NCBI GenBank assembly: GCA_020853575.1
Contig: JADYYP010000058.1
Coordinates: 1 to 56,083, forward strand
Reading direction: 5' to 3'
DNA: 56,083 nucleotides
DNA from: Planctomycetota bacterium
GTDB taxonomy: Bacteria; Planctomycetota; UBA1135; GCA-002686595
The notes under the pieces are model-generated. The model was given only the letters and a program-made list of their open reading frames with translations. It was not told where the DNA came from and ran no database searches. The position numbers were made by a program, and so were the translations under genes. Below are positions 44,430 through 52,739 of this stretch, piece by piece (position 1 is the first letter of the stretch; each line of letters opens with the position of its first letter).

Positions 44430-44816
44430 TCAGCGCACTTCGCTCATCAGCGCTTGGAGATTGCCCTCGATGTCGCGGAAGAACGCCATCCACAGCTCGT
44501 GGTCGGGCATCTTGGCCACCAGGGTCGGCTCGCGCACGAAAACGACGCCGCGCGCCGTCAATTCCGCCACGGCGGCGCGGATGTCGGCCACGCGAAAGTA
44601 GAGGATCGAGCTCTCGTGCGGAGCTTGTCCGTGTTCCGGTACGGCCAGCATCAAGCGCACACCGTCGAGGTCGAAGAACGCCATGTTCGAGAGCTCGAAC
44701 GAGAGTCGCAGCCCGAGCACGTCGCGGTAGAAATCGCGCGCGGCGGCCAGGTCACGGACCGCGATCCCGATCTGCCCCAGCTGCCGCAGTCCGTCGAACG
44801 ACTCTTCGTGCTTCAC
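44430..44816 (-). CDS. VOC superfamily (glyoxalase/dioxygenase-fold) protein
   Basis: The 128-residue protein has two beta-alpha-beta-beta-beta modules: LGQIGIAVRDLAAARDFYRDVLGLRL, and a second module with ILYFRVADIRAAVAELTARGVVFV ending in FFRDIEGNLQALMSE. This is the layout of glyoxalase-fold metal enzymes. The GTG start at 44816 overlaps the truD stop by 4 nt. Glyoxalase I, fosfomycin-resistance and bleomycin-resistance relatives share the fold. Nothing visible fixes the substrate. Confidence 0.85.
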   Translation of the reverse strand: MKHEESFDGLRQLGQIGIAVRDLAAARDFYRDVLGLRLSFELSNMAFFDLDGVRLMLAVPEHGQAPHESSILYFRVADIRAAVAELTARGVVFVREPTLVAKMPDHELWMAFFRDIEGNLQALMSEVR

Positions 44817-46084
44817 GACGTCGACTCCTCGCTCGCGTCCACTTCGGGAGTTCCCGCCTCGCCGTGCTCGCCCGTGCGCGTCACCTCGCGCAGCACGCAC
44901 GTGGCATAGCAACCCGGCGGCAAGCTGAACTCGAGCTCCACGAACGCACCGTGTTCGTCGTGCCCCTCGGCCACACGGCAGTCGTGCAGTGGAAAACGCA
45001 ACGCGCGGCGACCGCCCTGCCACTGCAAGGGCCCCGGCCGTGCGAAGGCCTCCTCAGCGTGCCCTTCCGCTGCGAGCACCTCGGCCTCGAGCGCGCCGGG
45101 TACTCCCAGCGGCCTGGTCATGCGCCTTCCGAACAACGGACCGCTGGCGGAGATCTCGAACGCCCGCGCCCGCGGCTCGTCGAGCGCGAGGTCCTTCACG
45201 ACGAACACCGCGCCGTTGCGATGCAGCCAGGCCAAGTCACCTTCGAGGACGCGCTCCAACTCGGGCAGGCGCCGCGCCAGCAGGGCGTTGAACAGCCACG
45301 ATTGGTACGCGGAGGTGTAGAAGCGCAGGAAGTCGCGGTCGAGCGCGAACAACGCGCGGCGCGCATTGCCGCCGTTCTTGGCGAGCGCACGGCAGATGCG
45401 GATGCACGGGCGAAAGCCGCCCGGCCAGGTTTCAGCGGCTCCGGAGTAATCCCCCGCGTCGAACAGCTCTCGCGCGCGCAGCACCCGCCCGGAATCGTCG
45501 GGCCCAGCGCGTCCGGCGATCCAGGCCACCGCTTCGGCGTGATCGCCGAGGAGCAACGCCTTGCCGATGCGCCAGGTGTCCCCGCGAGCGCCAAAACGTT
45601 GCTCGCCGAAGTAGTTCGGCACTCCGCGGCGCGCCAGCACGTCGAGGATCCGGCGCACCTGGTCCCCCGCTCCGGGGTCGATGTCGCGCAAGCGCAACAC
45701 GAACCGATTCCCGCGCAGGTGTCCGATGCGCAGCTTGTTCTTGTGACGGCTCGCGCGCAGGATCCGCACACCCGCGACATCCAAGGCCGCGACGCGCTCG
45801 TCGTCGACGCCCTGGATGCTGATCCACTGGCGCGTGACGGCTTGCGTGTCCTTGAGCCCGGCGATGCCGATCGAGCGCGGGCCCAGGCCCAAGGCCCGCG
45901 CCACGCGGATCACGGCCTCGTGCGTGGAAAGCCCGCGCTTTTCGAGCTCCAGGTAGGCGTGCTCACCGCTGCCGCAGGGCTCGTAGGCCGGCAGCTCCTC
46001 GACGCGAAAGTCCTCGGGCCGCGCCTTGAAGCGCGCACGGACGGCCGGGAGCTCGGCGCACAGGTGAGGCCAGGGATCCCGCAC
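44813..46084 (-). CDS. truD: tRNA pseudouridine(13) synthase TruD
   Basis: The 423-residue protein has the TruD family motif IAGLKDTQAVTRQW with catalytic Asp79 (E. coli Asp80). The N-terminal elements are FKARPEDFRVEELPAY and EHAYLELEKRGLST. Also present are NKLRIGHLRGNRFVL, NYFGEQRFG and the TruD-insertion region with FLRFYTSAYQSWLFN. It converts U13 of tRNA-Glu to pseudouridine in the cytoplasm. The start is GTG 46084, as no ATG lies upstream in reach. At 423 residues it is longer than E. coli TruD (349). It is coupled to the VOC gene and divergent from the porin gene. Confidence 0.93.
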   Translation of the reverse strand: MRDPWPHLCAELPAVRARFKARPEDFRVEELPAYEPCGSGEHAYLELEKRGLSTHEAVIRVARALGLGPRSIGIAGLKDTQAVTRQWISIQGVDDERVAALDVAGVRILRASRHKNKLRIGHLRGNRFVLRLRDIDPGAGDQVRRILDVLARRGVPNYFGEQRFGARGDTWRIGKALLLGDHAEAVAWIAGRAGPDDSGRVLRARELFDAGDYSGAAETWPGGFRPCIRICRALAKNGGNARRALFALDRDFLRFYTSAYQSWLFNALLARRLPELERVLEGDLAWLHRNGAVFVVKDLALDEPRARAFEISASGPLFGRRMTRPLGVPGALEAEVLAAEGHAEEAFARPGPLQWQGGRRALRFPLHDCRVAEGHDEHGAFVELEFSLPPGCYATCVLREVTRTGEHGEAGTPEVDASEESTS

Positions 46085-46204
46085 GCCGCGCAGTGTAGTC
46101 GTTCGTCGCGCCCCCGTCGCCGGCTTGGACGCCCCCCGTTCGGCGAGATATCCTCGCCGCAGATCCCGCGGCGCCTGGCGTCGCTTGGCCCTCGCCTGTC
46201 CCAC

Positions 46205-47314
46205 ATGCCGATCACACCCGTCGCCTTCCTCGTCGCGCTCGCCGTCCAGGATCCCACGCCCCAGTTGCCGATCGAGGCCGACTTCGAGCAGGACGGGCTG
46301 CAGCTCGATCTCGACCAGGTCAAGAGCTGGAACATCGACGTCCACGCGCTGCTCAAGACTTCGTACATGGTCTCGCCCGACAAGGACGTCGACGGCGTTT
46401 CCTACGACACCGCGCGCGCCTGGATCAACGGAACGATCGCGGATTGGCGCTTCCACTTCGGCATGCGCGCGGACGTCGGCCGACGCCTGGGCAGCGGCCT
46501 GACTCCGCCCGATCCGTCGGGCGACGGTCTGGGTTTCTTCGGCGTGCCCAAGCGCTTGGGTGACGCGCGCGCCAACGAAGTCTGGGTGCAAACAGAGTTG
46601 GTGGAGGGCTTGGACTGGCTCGACACGCTCGATCTGCGCGTCGGACGCTTCAAACCGCCGATGATGGCCTCCTCGATGTTCCCCGAGACCGGCCTCCTGA
46701 TGTACAGCCGCAGCTTCATCGGCAACGACTGGGACTACTACCAGGACGGAGTGATGCTGCGGGCGCGGACCAAGCGCGTGCGCGCCTGGCTGTCCGCACA
46801 GAACGGCGCCGACCGCATGGACCAGGACATGGGCTTGACCGCGCGCGGAGTGGTCGACTTGTTCGGCGATGGCGTCAACTACAACTACGAGGGCGCCTAC
46901 CGCGCGGAGAAGAAGCTCGCGGTCTCCGCTGGCGGCGCGATGCACTACGACACCTCGACCTCGGATCGTTCGGCGCAAGGCGTCGACGTCCGCATGACGG
47001 GTGGCGAGCTGTTCGGGCTGGGGCCCTTCTCGCTCGCGGCGGAGTACGTCGACAACGGCGACGGACTGGGGCACCTGTACTCCTACGGCGTGATGGCCTC
47101 GTTCATGCTGACCGACGACATCGAGTGCGCCGCCTCGTTCGAGGACTTCCAGGACTTCGACCGCGTGATCGGCGCGGACTTGCTGCGCGGCTCGATCTCC
47201 TACTACATCGCCGGCCACGATGTGAAGCTGCAACTCGCCTACGCGTCGGCCGACAGCAACGCGCCGCTGGTCGACGACGAAACCTGGGTGTTCGGACTGA
47301 ACTTCGGCATCTGA
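46205..47314 (+). CDS. OprO/P-like porin (outer-membrane beta-barrel)
   Basis: The 369-residue protein has a very short signal (MPITPVAFLVALAVQ), then residues typical of phosphate-selective porin O/P family barrels: DWRFHFGMRADVGRR, a TLDLRVGRFKPPMM strand, RSFIGNDWDYYQDGVML, AEYVDNGDGLGHLYSYG and the terminal strand WVFGLNFGI. Alternating aromatic strands and Gly-Asp turns run through the whole chain. It forms a channel in the outer membrane. Selectivity for phosphate is not implied by family alone. It is divergent from truD. Confidence 0.8.
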   Translation: MPITPVAFLVALAVQDPTPQLPIEADFEQDGLQLDLDQVKSWNIDVHALLKTSYMVSPDKDVDGVSYDTARAWINGTIADWRFHFGMRADVGRRLGSGLTPPDPSGDGLGFFGVPKRLGDARANEVWVQTELVEGLDWLDTLDLRVGRFKPPMMASSMFPETGLLMYSRSFIGNDWDYYQDGVMLRARTKRVRAWLSAQNGADRMDQDMGLTARGVVDLFGDGVNYNYEGAYRAEKKLAVSAGGAMHYDTSTSDRSAQGVDVRMTGGELFGLGPFSLAAEYVDNGDGLGHLYSYGVMASFMLTDDIECAASFEDFQDFDRVIGADLLRGSISYYIAGHDVKLQLAYASADSNAPLVDDETWVFGLNFGI

Positions 47315-47348
47315 TCCACGCCTCGCGCGCGACCCGCGCGCCACGGCC

Positions 47349-48077
47349 ATGGACGTCTTTCTACTGCCGCCGCTCTCGTGCTTCCTGCTCGCGGGCGTCG
47401 GCGGTCTGCTGTGGAGGCGCCGTCCCAAGACCGCACGCGTGTTCGTCGGCGGCGGCGCAGCGCTGCTGTTCCTGCTTTCGCTGCCGTTGAGCGCTGGACT
47501 GCTGCTCGCCGCGCTGCAGCCCCCAGCGGCCTTGACGCGCGAGTCGTTCGATCCGCGCTGCGGCGCGATCGTCGTGCTCGCCGGCGATGCCAGCCTGTTC
47601 GCGCCCGAATACGGCTCGGAGACCTGCGGACCGATGACGCTCGAGCGCTTGCGCTACGCCGCGTACCTGGCCCGCGAAACGAGCCTGCCGATCCTGGTGT
47701 CCGGCGGACCGCCGAAGCGCGGAGCGACCGCGCACGCGGCGATGATGCAGACCGCGCTGGAGCGCGACTTCCGACTTCCCGTGCGCTGGGTCGAGCCGTG
47801 GTCGGGCAACACGCGCGACAACGTGCGGCTCTCGATCCCGATGTTGCGCAAGGACGGCATCGAGCGCGCCTACGTCGTGACGCACGCCTGGCACATGCCG
47901 CGCGCGCTCGCGGAGTTCGAGCGCCTGGGATTCGAGGCCGTCGCGGCCCCCACCGGCTTCCGCGCCAGCCCGACTCTCGAGTGGAGCACGTTCACACCGA
48001 GCGCCAAGGCGCTGCGCGAGTCGAGTTGGGCGCTGCACGAGTGGTTCGGCCGCGCCTGGTACTGGATCAGCGGCTGA
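47349..48077 (+). CDS. YdcF/SanA-like DUF218 protein
   Basis: The 242-residue protein has two TM helices near the N-terminus (residues ~3-22 and ~30-53), then a DUF218 domain: IVVLAGDA, the LPILVSGGPP strand-turn, SGNTRDNVRLS and the YVVTHAWHMPRALAEFERLGFE region. Homologues such as ElyC and SanA affect envelope glycan and peptidoglycan integrity. The biochemical activity is not settled. It starts 34 nt after the porin and is probably co-transcribed with it. Confidence 0.85.
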   Translation: MDVFLLPPLSCFLLAGVGGLLWRRRPKTARVFVGGGAALLFLLSLPLSAGLLLAALQPPAALTRESFDPRCGAIVVLAGDASLFAPEYGSETCGPMTLERLRYAAYLARETSLPILVSGGPPKRGATAHAAMMQTALERDFRLPVRWVEPWSGNTRDNVRLSIPMLRKDGIERAYVVTHAWHMPRALAEFERLGFEAVAAPTGFRASPTLEWSTFTPSAKALRESSWALHEWFGRAWYWISG

Positions 48078-48195
48078 GCGCGAACTGGCCGCGCCCTACT
48101 GGTCGTCAGGCGCAGCACGCTCTCGACGTCCGTCACCCGACGGGCGACGGCACGTCCGGCGACTCAAGAGTTCGAATCCCCGTTTCGTGCGGAGC

Positions 48196-49890
48196 TCAGC
48201 GCAGCATGGGCACGTCGACGCCGCGCTCGCGCGCGCATTGCACGGCCTCGTCGTAGCCCGCGTCGACGTGGCGCAACACGCCCATCGCGGGATCGTTGGT
48301 GAGCACGCGCTCGATCGACGCGGCTGCCGCGGCGCTGCCGTCGGCGACGGTCACCTGACCGGCGTGCAGCGAGTAGCCGATTCCCACGCCACCGCCGTGG
48401 TGGAAGCTGACCCAGGACGCACCGCTCGCGATGTTGACCATGCAGTTGAGCAACGGCCAGTCGGCGACCGCGTCCGTGCCGTCCCTCATGGCCTCGGTCT
48501 CGCGATTGGGGCTGGCCACCGACCCGCAGTCGAGGTGGTCGCGCCCGATCACGATCGGCGCCGAGATGCGGCCGGTGCGCACAGCCTCGTTGAAGGCCAA
48601 GCCAGCCTTGGCGCGCTCGCCGTAGCCCAGCCAGCAGATGCGCGCAGGCAGGCCTTGGAACTTGACGCGCTCGCCGGCCAGTCGGATCCAGCGCGCCAGC
48701 GAGCGCTTCTCGGGGAACAACTCGAGGATGATGCGGTCGGTGGTGGCGATGTCGGCCGGGTCGCCGGAGAGCGCGACCCAGCGGAACGGCCCGAGCCCTT
48801 CGCAGAACAGCGGCCGGATGTACTTGGGAACGAAGCCCTCGAAGTCGAAGGCGTTGGCCAGCCCGGCTTCCTTGGCGTGGCCGCGCAGGTTGTTGCCGTA
48901 GTCGAACGTGTCGGCGCCGCGGCGCTGCAGCTCGATCATCAGCTCGCAGTGGCGCACCATGGTGCGCAACGATTCGCGCTGATAACGCTGCGGATCGCTG
49001 GCACGCAGCGCGAGCGCGGCGGCCAGGCTCATCCCATCGGGCACGTAGCCACCGAGCGGATCGTGGGCGCTGGTCTGGTCGGTGAGCACGTCGGGAACGA
49101 CGCCGCGCTCGACCAACCGCGCCAGCAGCTCGGTCGCGTTGCACAGGACACCGATCGACTTCGCGACGCCCTGCGCCTTCCAGGCCAGCGCGGTGTCGAT
49201 CGCGCGGTCGAGCTCGTCGACGCGCAGGTCGAGGTAGCGCGTGTCGAGTCGCTTTTGGATGCGCGACGCGTCGACTTCGGCGATCAACGCGGTCGCGTCG
49301 TTCATCGTCGCGGCCAAGGGCTGTGCGCCACCCATCCCGCCCAGTCCCCCACTGACCACCAGGCGCTGGCGCAGGCTGCCGCCGAAGAGCTTGTTGGCCG
49401 CGGCCGCGAAGGTCTCGTAGGTGCCCTGCAAGATGCCCTGGGTGCCGATGTAGATCCACGAGCCGGCCGTCATCTGGCCGTACATCATCTTGTTTTCGGC
49501 CTCGAGCGCGCGGAAGTGCTCCCACGTGGCCCACTTGCCGACCAAATTCGAGTTGGCGATCAACACGCGCGGCGCTGCGGTCTGTGTGCGAAGCACTCCG
49601 ACGGGCTTGCCCGACTGCACCAGCAGTGTCTCGTCGGGCTGCATGCGGCGCAGAGTCGCGACGATCGCGCGGAAGCTCGGCCAATCGCGCGCGGCCTTGC
49701 CACTGCCGCCGTAGACCACGAGGTTCGCGGGATCCTCGGCCACCTCGGGGTCGAGGTTGTTCATCAGCATGCGCAGCGCGGCCTCCGCGCCCCAGCTCTT
49801 GCACGAGAGCTTGGTGCCGCGCGGCGCGCGCTGCGGTCCGATCGGGATCTCGAGGGCTTCGCGGACGGCGTCGGTCGAGGGAGTGCTCAT
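48196..49890 (-). CDS. hutU: urocanate hydratase
   Basis: The 564-residue protein is full length for HutU. Motifs visible include NNLDPEVAEDPANLVVYGG, GQMTAGSWIYIGTQGI and SGGLGGMGGAQPLA (NAD+-binding region). The catalytic segment is DCGSVASPNRETEAMRDG with the conserved Cys. It converts urocanate to imidazolonepropionate in the cytoplasm, the second step of histidine degradation, and binds NAD+ as an electrophile. ATG 49890 is used. hutH lies 2.8 kb away on the same strand and is separated by two unrelated genes; hutI and hutG/hutF are not in the window. Confidence 0.96.
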   Translation of the reverse strand: MSTPSTDAVREALEIPIGPQRAPRGTKLSCKSWGAEAALRMLMNNLDPEVAEDPANLVVYGGSGKAARDWPSFRAIVATLRRMQPDETLLVQSGKPVGVLRTQTAAPRVLIANSNLVGKWATWEHFRALEAENKMMYGQMTAGSWIYIGTQGILQGTYETFAAAANKLFGGSLRQRLVVSGGLGGMGGAQPLAATMNDATALIAEVDASRIQKRLDTRYLDLRVDELDRAIDTALAWKAQGVAKSIGVLCNATELLARLVERGVVPDVLTDQTSAHDPLGGYVPDGMSLAAALALRASDPQRYQRESLRTMVRHCELMIELQRRGADTFDYGNNLRGHAKEAGLANAFDFEGFVPKYIRPLFCEGLGPFRWVALSGDPADIATTDRIILELFPEKRSLARWIRLAGERVKFQGLPARICWLGYGERAKAGLAFNEAVRTGRISAPIVIGRDHLDCGSVASPNRETEAMRDGTDAVADWPLLNCMVNIASGASWVSFHHGGGVGIGYSLHAGQVTVADGSAAAAASIERVLTNDPAMGVLRHVDAGYDEAVQCARERGVDVPMLR

Positions 49891-50007
49891 GGGAGATTCG
49901 GTGCGCGGGCGGGAACGGCGAACTCGAGCAGCGCGTCGCCGTAATCGCGGAACGTCGCTTGCCTGGGCGCGGCGCGACTCGCGGGGCGGGACTCCCGCGC
50001 GGACCGA

Positions 50008-50018
50008 CTTGTAACAAG
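50008..50018. promoter_or_regulatory. CTTGT-A-ACAAG palindrome in the hutU / LtaS-like divergent region
   Basis: An 11-nt perfect palindrome lies 117 nt upstream of hutU and 32 nt upstream of the LtaS-like start. TTGT/ACAA half-sites are used by GntR-type HutC regulators, but known HutC operators have a longer spacer. The match is therefore only suggestive. Confidence 0.35.
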
Positions 50019-50050
50019 CACGGCCAACGTTGAACAATCCTCCCCGACCG

Positions 50051-52000
50051 ATGCCTTCAGTCCTCGCGCAGTCACGCTTCGCCGCCGCGCTCGGAGCCTT
50101 CGTGCTCGCGGTGGGCGCGGTCTTGCGCATCGTGATCGCGCTCGCGGTGGCGCCGGACGACGTGACGCTCGCGGACGGAGCGTTGGCCCTGGCGCGGGGA
50201 GCGCTCGACGATGCCTTGACCGCCATGGTCCTCTTGGCCCCGCTGTGGGGCGCGAGCGCACTCCTTCGGCCGGCCTGGCTCGCCCGCCGCGGCGTGCGCA
50301 TCGCGCTGTTCGGCGCTTGCGGCGCTCTGGTCGTGTTCGAGAGCTTCGTCGAGTACTTCTACTTCGAGGAGTTCGACGCGCGCTTCAACAATATCGCCGT
50401 CGATTACGTGCTCTATCCGCACGAGGTCGTCGGCAACGTCTTCGAGAGCTACGACGTGCCGTTGTTCGTGGCGCTGGCGCTCGCGTGCGGCGCTCTCGCG
50501 GCCTGGTGGAGCTCCCGCTGGTTGCCGGAACTTCCCTCCGCGAGCGCTGCTTGGCGCGAGCGAGTGCGGCGCGCCGGCCTGGGCCTGCTCGTCAGCCTCT
50601 CCGCGGCCGGTGCGCTGCTCGTGCTTCCGCGCGAGGTTTCCGCCAACCGCGTGGTCAACGAGCTCGCGGCGAGCGGGCCGGTCCAACTCGTGCGCGCCTA
50701 CTGGAGCGCCGATCTCGACTACGCGTTGTACTACCGCACGCTGCCGCTCGACGTGGCGCGTCCGCGCGCGGCGCGCGTGCTGGGGCACGCCGAGTGGCCC
50801 ACGGCCGGCCAACCGAGCACGCGCACCTCACCGTCCATTGCACGCGGCACGCCCTCGCAGGTCGTGGTGGTGCTCGAGGAGAGCTTGGGCAGCGATTTCG
50901 TCGGCAGCCTGGGCGCGGCCAAGTCGCCCTGCACGCCGGAGCTCGACCGTTGGAGCACCGAGGGACTGTGGTTCCGCAACCTGATCGCCACGGGCAATCG
51001 GACGGTGCGCGGTTTGGAGGGCGTGCTGTGCTCGTTCGTGCCGCTGCCGGGGGACTCGCTGGTCAAGCGCCCCGCGGCCGGCCAAGTCGCGACGCTCGCC
51101 AGCGTGTTCCGCGCCACGGGGTTCGACACGGCCTTCTTCTACGGTGGCTACGGCGTGTTCGACTCGATGAAGCCCTTCATGCTGCGCAACGGCTACCAGG
51201 AGTTCGTCGAGCAGCCCGACTTCCCCGACGAGGCCTTCCGCACGATCTGGGGTGTCGCGGACGAGTACATCTTCGACGCCTTGGTCGAGCGCCAGCTCGC
51301 GCAGCGCGAGCGCCAGCGGCCGTTGTTCGCCACGCTGCTCTCGGTGTCGAACCACAAGCCCTACCGGGTTCCTCCGGGGCGGCCAGGGTCCGAGGGCGAG
51401 CCCTCGCGAACGGGTGCGGTGCGCTACGCGGACTGGTGCCTGGGTCGCTACCTGCAGCGCCTGCGCGACACGGGCCTGCTCGACGACACGCTGGTGCTGA
51501 TCGTCGGCGACCACGGGGCACGTGTGTACGGCGCGGAGGAGATCCCGACGCGCAGCTACCGCATACCGGCACTGTTCGTCGGCGGCCCGACGGCGCTCGG
51601 CGGACAGCGCATCGAGCGCCTCTGCTCCCAGATCGATCTGGCCCCGACGCTGCTCGAATTGTGCGGCATCGCGGTCGACGCGCCGTTCTTCGGACGCAGC
51701 GTGCTGGGACTCCCCGATCGAGGTGGTCGAGCGTTCGTGCAGCACAACCGCGACGTTGGACTGCTCGTCGACGACGCCCTGGTGGTGCTGCGCCTACAGA
51801 ACGGGCTCGCGATCTACCGCCGTGAAGGCCTCGCGAGCGACAGCTTCGAGCTCGTGCCGCGCGCATCCGCGGACGCGCGCTTGGTCGAGCTCGCCGACGA
51901 CGCGGCGGCCGTCTTCACCGTCGCCCACGAGCTCTACACCACGCGCTCGCTCGCTCTCCAGCCGGCCGCGCTCGAAGCCAGCGCCAAAGCACGGCGCTGA
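50051..52000 (+). CDS. LtaS/MdoB-like phosphoglycerol (or phosphoethanolamine) transferase
   Basis: The 649-residue protein has about five TM helices (to residue ~215) and a periplasmic alkaline-phosphatase-type domain. Metal and nucleophile features are VVVLEESLGSDFVG (Glu ligand), ATGNRTVRGLEGVLCS with Thr318 in the LtaS nucleophile position, and LIVGDHGARV (Asp-His). LtaS/MdoB enzymes move glycerol-phosphate head groups from phosphatidylglycerol to envelope glycans, releasing diacylglycerol. ATG 50051 is chosen; a TTG at 50030 would add seven residues. The last 67 nt overlap the convergent PAP2 phosphatase gene. The nearby PAP2 gene suggests a lipid or head-group pathway. Confidence 0.85.
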   Translation: MPSVLAQSRFAAALGAFVLAVGAVLRIVIALAVAPDDVTLADGALALARGALDDALTAMVLLAPLWGASALLRPAWLARRGVRIALFGACGALVVFESFVEYFYFEEFDARFNNIAVDYVLYPHEVVGNVFESYDVPLFVALALACGALAAWWSSRWLPELPSASAAWRERVRRAGLGLLVSLSAAGALLVLPREVSANRVVNELAASGPVQLVRAYWSADLDYALYYRTLPLDVARPRAARVLGHAEWPTAGQPSTRTSPSIARGTPSQVVVVLEESLGSDFVGSLGAAKSPCTPELDRWSTEGLWFRNLIATGNRTVRGLEGVLCSFVPLPGDSLVKRPAAGQVATLASVFRATGFDTAFFYGGYGVFDSMKPFMLRNGYQEFVEQPDFPDEAFRTIWGVADEYIFDALVERQLAQRERQRPLFATLLSVSNHKPYRVPPGRPGSEGEPSRTGAVRYADWCLGRYLQRLRDTGLLDDTLVLIVGDHGARVYGAEEIPTRSYRIPALFVGGPTALGGQRIERLCSQIDLAPTLLELCGIAVDAPFFGRSVLGLPDRGGRAFVQHNRDVGLLVDDALVVLRLQNGLAIYRREGLASDSFELVPRASADARLVELADDAAAVFTVAHELYTTRSLALQPAALEASAKARR

Positions 52001-52692
52001 TCGTCCCGCCGGCGCAGCGCGACCTCGTACAACACGAGCGCGACGCTCCAACACACGCCCGCCGTCGCCACGACGTGGCTGGGATAGTGCGCGCCTTGCA
52101 GCACTCGGCCGAATCCGAGCAGCGTTCCGTAGGCCAGGCCGATCCACAGGGCGCGCTTGGACCAGCGCGGCGCGCGGCCGCGCAGCGCGAAGTAGCCCGA
52201 GGCGAGCGCGAATCCTGCCGAAGCCTGACCGCACGGGAAGCAGCCTCGCCGATGCTCGGGCGGATCGCTCTCCAAGATCACATCGGCCTGCGCGAATCCG
52301 CCGTAGACCACGAGGTCCCAGGGACAGCGCTTGCTCGATGCGTCTTTCCAGGCACTCGCGGCCAGCGGACCGAGCGCCATGCACGCCACGAAGTAGGCCA
52401 GCGGCCGGCGCCACGAAACCAGCCCGCGCTTCCAGCGCGAGGCCACGAGCAGCGCGATCGCCACCAGGCCCACTCCAATGGCCGCGTTCTTGCCGGCCTT
52501 GTGGATCAGATCCTCGGTCAGCCAGTGCTTGCGCCAGGGGAAGTTGCCGAGCGCTGGATCGAAGCACGCGTCGGCGGCCCAGGTGTCGAAGCCAGAGTGC
52601 TCCAGCCCGAGCACGGCGGCGACGGCGAGCGCGAGCGGCAGCGCTCCGTGGGTCAGGTAGAAACGCGCGGTGCGGGCCGTCGACTGCTCCAT
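51934..52692 (-). CDS. PAP2-family membrane phosphatase
   Basis: The 252-residue protein has about six TM helices and the three PAP2 motifs: K-D-A-S-S-K-R-C-P-W (K-x6-R-P, with Cys in between), CGQASAGFA (PSGH motif with Gln and Ala-Ser-Ala-Gly in place of Pro-Ser-Gly-His) and GFGRVLQGAHYPSHV (S-R-x5-H-x3-D motif, with Gly for Ser and His for Asp). The motif-2 His is absent, an unusual departure. Relatives include LpxE/LpxF and phosphatidylglycerophosphatases, which dephosphorylate lipids at the outer face. Its C-terminal 22 codons overlap the convergent LtaS-like gene. Confidence 0.75.
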   Translation of the reverse strand: MEQSTARTARFYLTHGALPLALAVAAVLGLEHSGFDTWAADACFDPALGNFPWRKHWLTEDLIHKAGKNAAIGVGLVAIALLVASRWKRGLVSWRRPLAYFVACMALGPLAASAWKDASSKRCPWDLVVYGGFAQADVILESDPPEHRRGCFPCGQASAGFALASGYFALRGRAPRWSKRALWIGLAYGTLLGFGRVLQGAHYPSHVVATAGVCWSVALVLYEVALRRRDDQRRALALASSAAGWRASERVV

Positions 52693-52704
52693 GGATGCGC
52701 GGGC

Positions 52705-52712
52705 ATCCTAGC
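52705..52712 (-). promoter_or_regulatory. putative -10 element (GCTAGGAT) for the PAP2 gene
   Basis: GCTAGGAT on the minus strand ends 12 nt before ATG 52692. No Shine-Dalgarno sequence is present in GCCCGCGCATCC. Confidence 0.42.
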
Positions 52713-52739
52713 GCGCGCGCGGACGCGACACCGCTCTCG

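Noticed and set aside
48130..48143. 5-bp hairpin CCGTC-ACCC-GACGG between convergent ydcF-like and hutU genes
   Set aside because: Stem too short for such GC-rich DNA and no T-tract. It was not listed as a terminator.
48169..48179. GTTCGAATCC, resembling a tRNA T-arm, between the YdcF-like gene and hutU
   Set aside because: The bases on either side of the loop cannot form a 5-bp T-stem, and no acceptor, D or anticodon arms can be drawn around it.
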